This document shows positions 29,301 through 38,039 of a DNA stretch of 64,000 bases, in pieces. The position numbers and the translations under genes are program-made. The stretch's first letter is position 1; each line of letters starts with the position of its first letter. The notes below the pieces were generated by a model. The model searched no databases, was not told where the DNA came from, and saw only the letters and a program-made list of their open reading frames with translations. The DNA comes from Channa striata (lineage: Eukaryota > Chordata > Actinopteri > Anabantiformes > Channidae), in contig CM065183.1 in NCBI GenBank assembly GCA_033026295.1, positions 17,563,157-17,627,156 of the forward strand. The letters run 5' to 3'.

Positions 29301-32300
29301 CAAAGTCATTAATTATTATTACATCTATAAAAGAAAATCACAGTAAACAATAATGAAATAAAATCAAATGAGAAATTAGGATCTTGTATAAGTCAGGAGT
29401 TTTGACATTGAGAGTTTGTAGTTAACTACCACGTAAACCAGAATTAATGAGAATTAATTCATATTCTTCTCCTCCAGTCGTTCCAGCAGGAGATTTCCTT
29501 GACAACAGCCAAGATCGAGCACATCTTCCACCAGGGAGAAGCCCTGATCGAGAAGAGCGAGCCTCTGGATGCTGCTGTCATCGAGGAGGAGCTGGAAGAG
29601 CTGCAGCGCTATTGTCAGGAAGTGTTTGGCCGTGTGGAGCGCTACTACAAAAAGCTCATTCGGCTTCCTGTAAGACCTTGATTTCTGAGAGCGACTTTAA
29701 AAATGTTTTTCTTCTTTTGAGCACATACATGAACTTTTGTTTAGCTTGCAGACGATGATACCGAAGTGTCGCTCTCGGACCGTGAGCTGGAGCTGGACGA
29801 GCCCTGTGATTTGTCCAGCCTGCCTTGGAGTGAACGCTTGGGGGATGGCTTCCTGTCACCTCTGCCTTCCTCCGGCCGCTCAGCCTCCCTGGCAGCCCAG
29901 CTCCGGACCGAGCGTTCAGGCAGGGACACCCCAGCCAGCGTGGACTCCATTCCTTTGGAGTGGGACCATGACTATGACCTGAGCCGAGGTCTGGAGAGCG
30001 CCAGCAGGGCCCTGAGAGAACAGCAGAGTGAGGAGGGAGACTTCCTGCAGCGTCCTGCTTCTACGATGTCTGGTTAGTTTTCAACAATCACAATATTGTA
30101 CATAGTTTTTTTTAGACTTATATGTACTATTTGTTTAAAAAAAACAGTTTAAAGACAATTTTATCAGACAAGGTTATTGTCAGCAAGAGAGATGTTCAGC
30201 TTGCGTATCATCATGTGTCAGTCCAGCCATTGTACACAGCCATGAAGCAGGATGCTTGAAGGGAAAGAAAAAAATGGTACCAACAGCTACTCAGAGCTGT
30301 GTAGGGCAAGTGTTGGGAGAAAACAATTCAGACAAAATAAAGTCAGGGGTGTTTTATTTGTAATAGGCAAAACTGCTGATTTGAGGGAGTCAAACAGTGT
30401 AGTACTGTACCCACAGCTGAATGTGTGAACTGTATAATGTTTCTTCCAGATGTAGTGATCCCAGAGAGCCCCGAGGCCTATGTAACACTAACAGAGCAAA
30501 CACTGAGGTCCTCCACTGGTAGGCAACAGCAGACCCCAGCATGGGAGTGTTGGGGGCCCGAAATAACAGTCACACTCTTACGTGACACCGCACTCGTTGC
30601 CCCTTCACTAGCTAGTCCTTGATTTGTGTTGATTTCCTCTCTAACACACAGTTTGGGCACATTGAAACAAATGGCAGCACTTTCTAACACTGACACTATC
30701 CAATCCGTAGACCCGATCCCATTTGGTTTTCAGCATTTTCTTTGTGGCCTTTACCACATTAGCAGTGTTGACGAGCACTAAATACGGTGTTAAGACACAT
30801 TAAACTGTAGTAAAAGTTATGATCCACACAGGTAAATTGCTATTGTGTTGGTATAAAGTAATAATACTAACAGAGGCCAAGAAAAAACAACATTGACCAC
30901 ATTTGAAAATTATAGACATTAATAAGTGGGAATTGACACCACACTTTATATATTTATTAAGACACTAAGTACTATCATTTGTTCATTTGTTCAGAAACTG
31001 ACAGTTATAAAAAAATATAAGTAATCCAAACAATTAGCACTTTATTTTCAATTAGCCTCAATGGGTTGATGAACCGGGGCAGACAACTAATGTCAGTGGA
31101 AGCTAACCGGCTAACAGGATGACCCTGGCTTAAATTATTTTTAATTAATTATTATTAATTATTGCACACGCAGAAAGAAACAGTGGGGTATACAGATCGG
31201 GTAGTGACAAGCCCAACTGGGAATAGGGTCAATTCCATTTTTATTTCTTTAATGCAGTTGTTCTGCTTTGGCCTTTTAATTTGCAGAACTAAAATGGAAT
31301 TCAGCCTAACCCTTTTTTTTCTAACTGGCTTTTTTTCCTTTACGTTTTTACTTGCAGTGGTGTGTAGCTAACCTCTGGAGTTTTTAGAGGGCATTTTGTG
31401 TTTCAGAAATGCATGTTCTCACAAGTCTGACCTCGGAAGTCCTCGCTGAAGGGATTGCAGATTTGTTTAACGTCGGTCTTTCTTACGCTCTGACAAGACA
31501 CCTGTAAAACGTATGAATGCTGTGTGTCAACTGAAGGATTTGACTCAAACAGAACAGGAAAAGACTGCAATGAGGAAAAAGTTTCACTTTTTTAGGAAAT
31601 GCAGCAACAGTGTCTTGTCAAACTGCAACTCGCACCATAAGTTGCCAGTTGTCGAGATAACCAATCTGCATTCCTACTTTTTTAACCCATTCTTTGCACT
31701 TTATGTTTTTTGTATCTTTGTCTATGGGATCTCATCTCCTCCTGGGTTAAGAATTGTAATTACCATTAATATTGGATTTGTATTTATATTCTGCAAAGAT
31801 GACCAGTTGTTGTATCTACAGGAGAGGTTGCCTCTACTGATTTACATGTTCACCCTCTGGACATCAGTCGTTTCCAACTACAGCAAACAGACAGCAGCCG
31901 CAGCCGCACACCGACAGGCACAGAAATGGATCCGTCATACATGGGATACGTATGTATCACTCCTATAGTTAGATGATAACCTCAGCTCGCAATAAGATCA
32001 TTTAAATACATTAAATTATAGTTCTTTTAGCATTTTTTACTGTATTTACATGCATTTTAATAACTAGCATATTTCTGTGAGATGTTAACTTGTGTTTTTA
32101 GATGATGTCCTGTAATATTTGTTTTAAATATGATCATTATCACCTTAAGTACGTGTTTAATCATATTTGTTATCTGCTAAGAAAATGCCTGTGTCTTAAC
32201 CTTCACTCTGTAGACGCGACTGTTGGGTGAGTGCCGTGGAAACATTGACACAGTGAAGAGGATGGGTGTTGAGCTAAAAGAGGATGAAGACACTGTGTCT

Positions 32301-35300
32301 GGACTGGCAGATGCTAGTAGCTCAGAGTCCCAGACATCAGGTACTAATACACTATAACAGATCCTACATGCATATATTCTAAATTATATGAAAAGCTTGA
32401 AATGTGGAATTGTGGCTTGTTTTTCCAGTGGGACTAAAGTCTTTTGTGTTTAGTTGTTCTTTACGCCAACTCCCTTACACTTTACATTCTAGGAGTAATT
32501 GAACGCTGGGAACTCCTTCAGGCTCAGGACCTCAGCAAAGACATCCGCACAAAGCAGAGCCAGCAACAGTGGCAGCAGCTCAACTCAGACCTGAACAAGG
32601 TTTTGATGTGGCTGGGAGAGACTGAGGACGTACTGGAGCAGCAGCGGAGGCTGGACCTCAGCACAGGCATCCAGACAATTGAGCTGCGCATCAAAAAACT
32701 CAAGGTAAAATTGTGGAATAAATGTTTTTCCTTGATTAAATATTTTGTCTTTTTTAAATGCATGTAATTTTGTGTGTGATAATTTTTCTTTTAATTTTAT
32801 GATACTATACAGTACATGTTTGAAACCGAGTCCTTATACTTGTTTTTCGAAAAAATTATATTTCTTTACTTATTATTTCACAAGCTGCACTCTTTAGTTG
32901 ATACATGTAAATGTTTTGTGCACAGGAGCTGCAGAAAGCATATGACAAGCGCAAGGCGATTGTGCTGTCCATCAACCTGTGCAGTGCTGAGTTTGTGCAG
33001 TCGGACACGGAGGAGTCCCGAGAGCTGCAGGCCAAACTGAAGGACATGAACAAGCACTGGGACAGACTGGGCAGCTCACTGGAAGAGTGGAGGTCATCGC
33101 TACAAGAAGCCCTTATGCAGTGTCACGTAAGTGCTAGTCTTCATCTTCAGACAGGAGCATCTTGTTTGGGGAAATCCACCGACGTGTAACTCTGACATGT
33201 ACCACAGCTGGAACTGTACATACACTGTCTTGATCCACATCTGGCCAACAGGACTTCCATGAGATGAGCCATGGTCTGCTACTGTGGTTGGAAAACATCG
33301 ACCGCAGGAGGAATGAGGTGGTTCCCATTGACCCCATCCAGGATAGTGACACTCTCCACGTGCATCATAAAAAACTTACGGTACTGAGCTAATACCTCCT
33401 TTAATTAGTTCCGAAGCTCGTTCTTCTGCTCTGTAACCCACTGCTGCCATAAGGGCCTGTACTCCCTCAAGGTTATAATTTTAGACAGTGACACTATGAG
33501 CTCAGGTAAAAAATTATACAATATTCACTGGACTAACGTACCTTAGAGTACCTACTTTATTATTTGAAAGATGTTTCACTTCATATTTCTAATGTTGTTT
33601 TTTTAAAATTTTATATCCACAATCTTCACAGCAAATCCGCCAAGAGCTGCTAGACTCCCAGCTGAAAGTTGCCTCCCTGCAAGACATGTCCCTCCAATTG
33701 CTGGTCAACTCTCAGGGCAGCGACTGCCTGGAGGCCAAAGAGAAGGTCCATGTAATCGGGAACCGCCTCAAACTACTTCTAAAAGAAGTGACCCGAGACC
33801 TCAGAGAGCTGGCAAGGATTCTGGACATCACAAGCAGTCAACAGGTAGCTCTTCACTCACCTGCGTGATTATGTGGTGAAAGCAGAGTCCTATTTTATAA
33901 GATTTACACAAGTTGTGTGTATACACTGTTTGCATTAAAAATATTGTAAATATTTTACGATTGGTCCTGTTATTAGCTGTTGTTTGCCTGACATCGTGAT
34001 CTGTCATTGCATAAACCTTTGCTTTAGGATCTGTCTTCTTGGTCGTCGGCTGATGAGCTCGACACATCTGGTTCCCTCAGTCCTGTATCAGGACGGAGCA
34101 CACCCAGCCGGCGCCGATCGGTAACGTTCACACCAACTTGCACACGCCGCTCTAAGAGAAGCCAGCTGTTTGGTATCTGCATATAGTAACATGTGCCCCG
34201 AATGCCCCGCTGAAGGCCAGATTCACCCCTGTCATTCCAGAATCTCTCCTTTTACATTTCCACACCTCCACAAACCTGCTTCACACTCCCTCCCTCTGAA
34301 CTCTGTAACTTTCTCTAGCCTCTCACTCTCGCATGTTTTCTATTCCCAGAGCAAATCCTGCTAAAGAAGTCGGGAATCCTCTATTCTTTTCGACTATTTC
34401 TTTTATTTCCTTCCTCTTCTTGGTGGACTTTTTCAGTTCTAATCTAGTTTTCACTTTTGTAAATTCCAAACTAAATTTTCTATCCTGCAAATCTCTCTTC
34501 CCAATAGACTTTCCTCTAATTTCTTCTTACTCTAGTTTGTGTTTATCCTTGTAGTGTTATTCTCAGGAATATTGTCTTAAATTAAACTGATACAATGCAA
34601 AAGAAGCATAGAAAAGTATGATTCACTAGTGATATCGTTTGCTTGATATTGTAAACTTTAGGAGTAAAAAAGAAATATTTAGTTAAGATCAGTTGATATA
34701 AGCATGTCACTGGTTATACTGTGTTTGTGTGTGTGTTACTAAATGTCACTGTTACCAAAGAGGTTCATGCATCACGTTGCATAATTTGAAGCTTCCTATT
34801 AGCAATCATTTACACTCACAAGCCAAAGCACTTCAAAGTAGGCATCCACTTTGAAAAGTCAGAGTCCTTATTACCACGAGTTACAAAATCTTCACCCTCA
34901 CATATGATTTTGTTGCTGCTCTTCTCTCATTTTGGGATTTCTTTTCATCAGTAGCTTTGTCTTGATTTGCCTGGACTGAAACATACTTTCTTTCTTTTAC
35001 CCCCCCTCCCCCCCCTGTTCATTGCAAACAGCAACGGGGCAAATGTAGTCTGTCACAGCCTGGACCCTCTGTGAGCAGTCCACACTACAGGTACCTTTCT
35101 GTTGGTTTCTAGCACACCCAGAAGATAATGGAACTCATCAGCCCATGATGCACTGGGAGGCTGATTCACACCTTCTAATCCTCCTCAGGTCTTCAGCTGT
35201 GTCTTGAGGAGTTTAAATTCCCAATTTCAGTTTGTTTTTTGTTTAATGCTCGTGCCAGATCATGATAGTGAATTCCATCATCTTCTGCAAGTCTAGACGC

Positions 35301-36986
35301 TCTGTGTAGGCTTAGGTGATGAGATGAGTGGCAGCCCACACATCCTTGATAGAAGAGTTTCACAAGGAATGGTGCAAGGCCTCTTCTCCGCCAGTGTCCT
35401 TGCTGCTTAATATCGCTAACCAGAGGGCATTTCCTACGTATAACCAAAATATTTTCCCACATCTAACACTCCCTCGCTGTTACTGAGCGCACACACACAC
35501 ACACACACACTCTCCTTTTTTCTCTCCAATTGCCGAGCCACTAAATGTCTGCAATGAACAATGCGAAGGCTGCAGTCTGTCTTTCTCTTGCCCTCAATCT
35601 CGATATCTCTGTCTCATGTGTGACATTTCTATTTCTTCTTCTTCTGCTGCTGCTGCTATCTCACTGACTATCCACCATCTCCCCCCCCCCTTAGTCTGCC
35701 ATCTATGAGTCAGGCCTCCATTTGTGAATTGGTAAAGGGGCACTTTTGGTAACAGCATTCAACAACCTGAGTGTGTATCATACATAACTAATGTCCGTGC
35801 ATTCCAGGAGTCCGGGATTAATTAAATGAAAGAGACTAGCTCAGGTTTAAACTAATTTAAAGTAAGAAAGCAATTTTTTCTCAAGTGAGCTAATTCCCTT
35901 TCAGATGATAGTGGCTTCTTACTTTAGAAGAAGCTTCCAGTCTTTAAGCTAAAAGTTTAGCTGGGCCCCCGTAGAAGGTCTAGCTTCATATTTAATACTC
36001 ACATATCAAAGTGTATCTATTTTCCTGTCCCCATCTCATCCAGAAAATGAATTGGCACACAGTATGTCCTTAACCATTCCTTTGCTAAACGTTCTTGTCG
36101 GAGAAGCAGTTTCTGATGGCTATGCTCTTCTTGCCTTGGCATGCTTTGCATTTGTCAACAGGACACTTTCAGAGTCCTTCTACAAATGATGTAAATATGA
36201 GCTGATACTTGCAGCATGCCCTTTGTCTTTTATTCTACCACTTTTGCAAAGGAATGCGAGCTCACATGATAACTGTATTTGTTTGGTGTGGGACTGTATG
36301 TAACGTTTGCCTTGGACACTGTGTGGTGATTGTCTTTGTAATTGTTTACCCACTCGGTGTCAGTCAGTGACGAACTTTGTCTGTCCAACACACCTTGACG
36401 CTGTCTTTAAAGCACTGCCATGCAGTTCTTCTGTCGCTGAACTCAGATCTGATTTGGCGTGACACTTCCCAGAAGACACCTAAGCAATTAGGCCTATGTA
36501 GAGTAGAACATTAGATTAGGAAATAGTTCACGTGAAGTTTGTTTATTGGACCAGACTAATTTAATTTGTAACTTAATTTTATATTTTGATGAAGTTACTG
36601 CTGTGATATGATTCATTATATTGTTGTGAAATTAGAGATGGGAAAAGCATAAAGCACGATTTTGTACGTTCCTACCAGATGATGTGGTTTAACTAAACCT
36701 CAGTGTGTGCTGCTTTGTGAATGCGTGTGTGTGTGCGGGCAGGTCACGCAGAGACGCTGGATCCGCTTCCTTCCCTTCTGATTCCGAGACGGCAGCAGTT
36801 CGTAGGTCGTCGTTTCTGCGCCGCGTCCTGTGGGTGGCGTTGCCTTTCCAGCTCTTCCTGCTCCTGTTAGTGATCTTTGCCTTCCTGGTGCCCCTGTCTG
36901 AGGAGGACTACTGCGTGCAGTCCAACAACTTCGCTCATTCCTTCTACCCGATGCTCAGCTACACAAACGGACCACCTCCAGTGTAG
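165..36986 (+). CDS. syne1: syne1 (nesprin-1), 3' part of gene: 86 exons, 5,525 residues to the KASH stop
   Basis: Nesprin-1 is a giant outer-nuclear-membrane protein. Its C-terminal KASH domain binds SUN proteins in the perinuclear space, and its spectrin-repeat rod reaches actin, microtubule motors or centrosomal partners. I joined 86 exons with GT-AG borders. Their lengths sum to 16,578 nt, exactly divisible by three, with one open frame and a TAG at 36984-36986. The rod (about 50 spectrin-like helical units) is interrupted by three low-complexity linkers. Many stretches match human SYNE1 as I remember it, for example SRFRLLTGSLEAVQ, LPLNDSEIKRMQNLNR and CDACATDAECDSIQQATR. Human nesprin-1 is about 8,800 residues, so the start of the gene, with its paired CH domains, lies left of this window; bases 1-164 are intron. 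SYNE2 is excluded by the sequence match and by the flanking genes. Exon coordinates are given in the segment entries that follow. Confidence 0.97.
5544..7704 (+). CDS. syne1: syne1 giant 2,161-bp exon: about six spectrin-like units without an intron
   Basis: This exon is an uninterrupted open frame of 720 codons between an acceptor ending GCCACAG and the donor GTGGGA. It completes the Arg codon begun at 5328 and ends in phase 0. It encodes about 6 to 6.5 consecutive helical repeats, with recurring tryptophans in motifs such as ARDWAEEQQPALSE, AVSQSITWVQQNEKKAQ, ICLWLKQADIV and TLDWLQQVRDDLG. It is more than six times the size of almost all other exons in the gene. Either the repeats it encodes never gained introns, or introns were lost; I cannot tell which without comparing species. 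Composition and codon use look like the flanking exons, so there is no sign of a retrocopy insertion. Confidence 0.96.
7851..12412 (+). CDS. syne1: syne1 exons 18-31: spectrin-repeat rod
   Basis: Exons: 7851-8188, 8287-8431, 8527-8745, 8837-9105, 9233-9398, 9568-9723, 9836-9988, 10075-10257, 10351-10488, 10730-10915, 11052-11174, 11287-11469, 11719-11862, 12224-12412. The phase-2 junctions 8188/8287 and 9105/9233 rebuild Ser codons. The translated sequence is helical and charged (CEWLEDAVSFLQQ, VKAWIQETRELLL, LDFIVRWSEKAKSLV). The exon 9568-9723 uses a GTGCTG donor, which is weaker than its neighbours but is required for the frame to continue into 9836. Intron 11863-12223 is otherwise featureless. 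Confidence 0.93.
12656..12796 (+). CDS. syne1: syne1 exon 32: conserved Ser/Pro-rich linker inside the rod
   Basis: This 141-bp phase-0 exon encodes 47 residues opening with MTAGRCHTLLSPVTEESGEE. It is followed by a Ser/Pro/Thr-rich stretch containing SSPPVCRSPSP. It has no heptad or spectrin pattern, so it is a disordered spacer between two helical blocks. The first half is, as I recall, essentially identical in human SYNE1, which is unusual for a disordered segment and suggests a binding or phosphorylation site; several Ser-Pro pairs fit proline-directed kinases. The phase-0 borders mean it could be a cassette exon. The Met at its start is internal and I do not propose it as an initiation site. 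Confidence 0.93.
13043..18476 (+). CDS. syne1: syne1 exons 33-46: rod, including short-exon region
   Basis: Exons: 13043-13156, 13251-13412, 13817-14011, 14121-14297, 15266-15457, 15920-16051, 16293-16393, 16500-16653, 16774-16902, 17007-17162, 17404-17613, 17761-17862, 17953-18072, 18276-18476. The phase-2 junction 16393/16500 rebuilds a Ser codon. Exons 15920-16051 and 16500-16653 carry non-helical stretches (EDSESDSSLSQSPNVQDW and STTEPFSPATL), so the rod is looser here than upstream. The last exon, with LMMTVGCRRSGLNHN, resembles a well-conserved part of human SYNE1. Intron 14298-15265 is 968 bp and holds an old repeat piece listed separately. Confidence 0.92.
13608..13690 (+). repeat. 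tRNA-derived SINE-like fragment in a syne1 intron
   Basis: CGGGTTGCGGGTTCGCACCC contains a tRNA-type B box (GGTTCGCACCC) and is followed by CCTTTCTGTGTGGAGTTTGC. That second word is a very common fish repeat core, as I remember it. The A-box side is missing, so it is a truncated copy. It lies in intron 13413-13816. Confidence 0.65.
14400..14480 (+). repeat. Second fragment of the same or a related SINE-like repeat
   Basis: GATCGACAGGTCACTATCCATCCCATGGCC followed by GCACAGGGAGGCACGCACAC recalls the GGACAGGTCGCCAGTCCATC ... ACACACAGAC part of the common fish repeat whose other part is seen at 13.6 kb. It lies in the 968-bp intron 14298-15265; the rest of this intron shows nothing recognisable. 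Confidence 0.5.
18621..23209 (+). CDS. syne1: syne1 exons 47-58: highly conserved C-terminal rod, part 1
   Basis: Exons: 18621-18794, 19109-19240, 19548-19744, 19951-20083, 20951-21133, 21264-21413, 21604-21780, 21881-22036, 22143-22298, 22413-22583, 22774-22907, 23005-23209. The translated sequence follows human SYNE1 very closely (FQGLESHMILTET, IPSVGLVEETEERL, SNQLLRLKKVDTA-like, CKQLTVDFVNQSVLQIS, SRFRLLTGSLEAVQ). The acceptors before 22774 (TTATGAAG) and 19548 (CTGTAAAG) have A at position -3 instead of the usual pyrimidine, but the frame and homology require them. Intron 20084-20950 (867 bp) shows a long T-run just after the donor and no recognisable element. Confidence 0.95.
23381..29669 (+). 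CDS. syne1: syne1 exons 59-75: highly conserved C-terminal rod, part 2
   Basis: Exons: 23381-23563, 23659-23805, 23917-24071, 24174-24321, 24402-24496, 24629-24863, 25178-25372, 25652-25777, 25917-26072, 26815-26973, 27152-27318, 27427-27589, 27960-28147, 28244-28394, 28576-28758, 28959-29096, 29478-29669. Phase-2 junctions fall at 24071/24174, 24496/24629, 27318/27427 and 28147/28244. This is the part shared with the short muscle isoform nesprin-1-alpha in mammals: exon 27960-28147 carries the helix HDIEKHSTAVTSVLNLCEV and the Cys-rich CDACATDAECDSI. I looked upstream of it (27590-27959) for an alternative first exon like that of mammalian nesprin-1-alpha2 and could not recognise one by sequence. 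Confidence 0.95.
29745..30072 (+). CDS. syne1: syne1 exon 76: acidic, Ser-rich disordered linker near the membrane end
   Basis: This 328-bp exon runs from phase 0 to phase 1. It begins with an acidic block (SDRELELDE), then a Ser/Pro stretch, then GRDTPASVDSIPLEWDHDYD, which I remember as nearly invariant in vertebrate SYNE1, then an Arg/Glu-rich tail. It separates the main rod from the last three spectrin-like units. The strictly kept SIPLEWDHDYDLSR segment inside an otherwise variable linker suggests a linear binding motif. No function is assigned from sequence alone. Confidence 0.94.
30450..30518 (+). CDS. syne1: syne1 exon 77: 69-bp symmetric cassette exon (DV23-type)
   Basis: This small exon lies between acceptor TTCTTCCAG and donor GTAGGC. 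Both borders are phase 1, so inclusion or skipping keeps the frame. It encodes 23 residues beginning DVVIPESPEAYVTL. A 23-residue exon starting Asp-Val is known in mammalian SYNE1 as the alternatively spliced DV23 exon (from memory). The flanking introns, 30073-30449 and 30519-31821, are longer than the local average, as is common around regulated exons. Confidence 0.88.
30519..31821 (+). other. syne1 intron of 1.3 kb between the 69-bp cassette exon and exon 78
   Basis: One of the two longest introns of the gene here. AT-rich, with a palindrome-like TTAATTAATTATTATTAATT near 31,140. No exon with conserved coding sequence was recognised inside. Its size beside a symmetric cassette exon is compatible with splicing control, which cannot be read directly from the sequence. 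Confidence 0.5.
31822..33844 (+). CDS. syne1: syne1 exons 78-83: last spectrin-like units before the KASH
   Basis: Exons: 31822-31949, 32214-32340, 32493-32704, 32926-33126, 33252-33380, 33632-33844. Phases are 1-0, 0-1, 1-0, then 0-0 throughout. The first encodes a Ser/Thr-Pro linker (SRSRTPTGTEMDPSYMGY). The rest are helical (GVIERWELLQAQDLSKD, KAIVLSINLCSAEF, CLEAKEKVHVIGNRLKLLLK) and closely match the human C-terminal repeats. The upstream linker in exon 78 is poorly conserved relative to mammals, with only FQLQQT and RTPTG recognisable, so it evolves faster than the repeats around it. Confidence 0.93.
34028..35090 (+). CDS. syne1: syne1 exons 84-85: Ser-rich spacer leading to KASH
   Basis: Exons 34028-34120 and 35032-35090. 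They encode SSWSSADELDTSGSLSP, an Arg-rich end (SRRRS) and then QRGKCSLSQPGPSVSSPHY, matching the mammalian spacer before KASH. The second exon ends in phase 2 and joins the final exon at 36743. Its acceptor follows a long C/T tract (about 34981-35016, including two C-runs). Introns 34121-35031 and 35091-36742 hold a CA microsatellite and C-rich tracts but no recognisable gene. Confidence 0.92.
35490..35510. repeat. (CA)n microsatellite in a syne1 intron
   Basis: Ten to eleven uninterrupted CA units, in the last syne1 intron (35091-36742). The same intron has a C10 run near 35681-35690. Confidence 0.9.
36743..36986 (+). CDS. syne1: syne1 last exon: KASH domain and stop
   Basis: This exon encodes a short basic/Ser spacer and then the KASH domain from about 36806: FLRRVLWVALPFQLFLLLLV enters the single transmembrane helix. 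The lumenal peptide has SEEDYC, SNNFAHSFYPML and the end YTNGPPPV before TAG at 36984-36986. The lumenal peptide lies in the groove of a SUN-domain trimer, and the terminal four residues plug its pocket. The Cys sits 24 residues from the C-terminus, the place used for the disulfide to SUN proteins in mammals. Differences from the human end (DYSC, PPPL as remembered) are a one-residue shorter stretch before the Cys and a terminal Val. Confidence 0.98.
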
Positions 36987-37249
36987 GCTGGCTGGCAGTA
37001 TTATTGCATCACTATGACGTGAATTAGAATTATGTCGATCTCCTTTACATGGTAGAAAACACGGGAGCAAAAACTAACCTTGGTCATCCATTAATATGGC
37101 AGAAAAGCAGCTGCCATCTACAGTTAATATCTTTGTGTGTAGCACATAGAATCAAACATCTCACTATGTTACTCTGCATAATGCTGTGTCCATTAAGGAG
37201 CATCTTTGGTGTAACAAGATGGAAGAAATTGTTTGGACATTGCTGGATG

Positions 37250-37255
37250 AATAAA
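37250..37255 (+). terminator. Poly(A) signal candidate of syne1
   Basis: AATAAA lies 264 bases after the syne1 stop, in the sense orientation, and is the first canonical hexamer in the 3' UTR. Cleavage would be expected 10-30 bases later, inside or before the AT microsatellite. Confidence 0.6.
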
Positions 37256-37271
37256 CTGTTCACTCAATGGC

Positions 37272-37295
37272 ATATATATAAATATATATATATAT
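37272..37295. repeat. (AT)n microsatellite after the syne1 poly(A) signal
   Basis: ATATATATAAATATATATAT with one A interruption, starting about 17 bases after the AATAAA. Confidence 0.85.
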
Positions 37296-37956
37296 GTCAT
37301 GTTTCTCTGCAGAGAACTGTCAGTGGATAGCACCAAAGTTTAATGCTGAAATATAGCCTGTGAATTTTGCTTGTAAAAAAAAGAAACGTTTAATATATGT
37401 TACATTGCAATTATTTTTGTACCTGTATTTTGGCATGCAGTTCTGATCTTTGCTTTTACCTACTTTCTCCATTGTGCGTGTGGTTAACAGTATATTTTTA
37501 ACTCAGATTACATCCATTCATGTAAAGTTCCTTTAAGCCAAGATGTGTTTTAATATCACAGTCAGGCCCAAGACTCAAGAGGTTTAAAATCAGCCATCAT
37601 GTTCTTTATATATTTTGCTGTTTTTTTAATATGAAATACAAATTTAAGATTGATTATTATAACATATAGAACTATCGTAATTTTTGTATGACTGTCAGTT
37701 CAGTATCAAATGTATAACAATCCTCGATTACTCAATGTATATAAAATAATATACAAAAATGTATGTATATGTGAAACAACATCGAAACAATGAATGCCAA
37801 ATCCTCATTTTGACATTTGTCTTTTTATTTGATTTATTATTTTATGTGATTGTACATTTCTGTCATTCTGTGAATCATATGTATACTGAGCCTTTCCTGA
37901 AAACACAAAGACGAAGATTAGTTTTTCACAGATTATGTCGTACGTGTATAAGGTTG

Positions 37957-37962
37957 TTTATT
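37957..37962 (-). terminator. Poly(A) signal candidate of ccdc170
   Basis: TTTATT on the plus strand reads AATAAA on the minus strand, 78 bases past the ccdc170 stop at 38040. This leaves about 700 bases between the two convergent poly(A) signals. Confidence 0.55.
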
Positions 37963-38039
37963 TTTTTTATAAACTACATTAATACCGTTATATTTTTAAG
38001 TGCAGTTTTGCGTAAGTATTATGTATAAATATAAGATTC

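Larger units (their letters stand above)
36987..37956. other. syne1 3' UTR and gap between the convergent syne1 and ccdc170 ends
   Basis: About 1 kb of AT-rich sequence. It holds the syne1 3' UTR up to the poly(A) signal at 37250 and an (AT)n run at 37272-37295 just after it. The distal part has no signal that I recognise. In mammals ESR1 lies in this interval; here no exon of a nuclear receptor (zinc-finger or ligand-binding motifs) is visible on either strand. Confidence 0.75.

Noticed and set aside
31513..31968. 151-codon plus-strand open frame in the long syne1 intron
   Set aside because: It overlaps the real exon 31822-31949 in another frame and its translation (Phe/Ile/Val-rich) looks like translated AT-rich intron.
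35695..35731. Possible extra 37-nt syne1 exon between TTAG and GTAAAG after a C-run
   Set aside because: Its length is not a multiple of three, and including it would shift the last exon out of the KASH frame to an early stop. A KASH-less isoform is conceivable, but nothing supports use of this exon.
165..36986. Identity as syne2 (nesprin-2) instead of syne1
   Set aside because: Many rod segments match remembered human SYNE1 closely, the DV-type cassette exon is present, and the neighbours are ccdc170, rmnd1 and akap12 (SYNE1 locus), not the SYNE2 neighbours.
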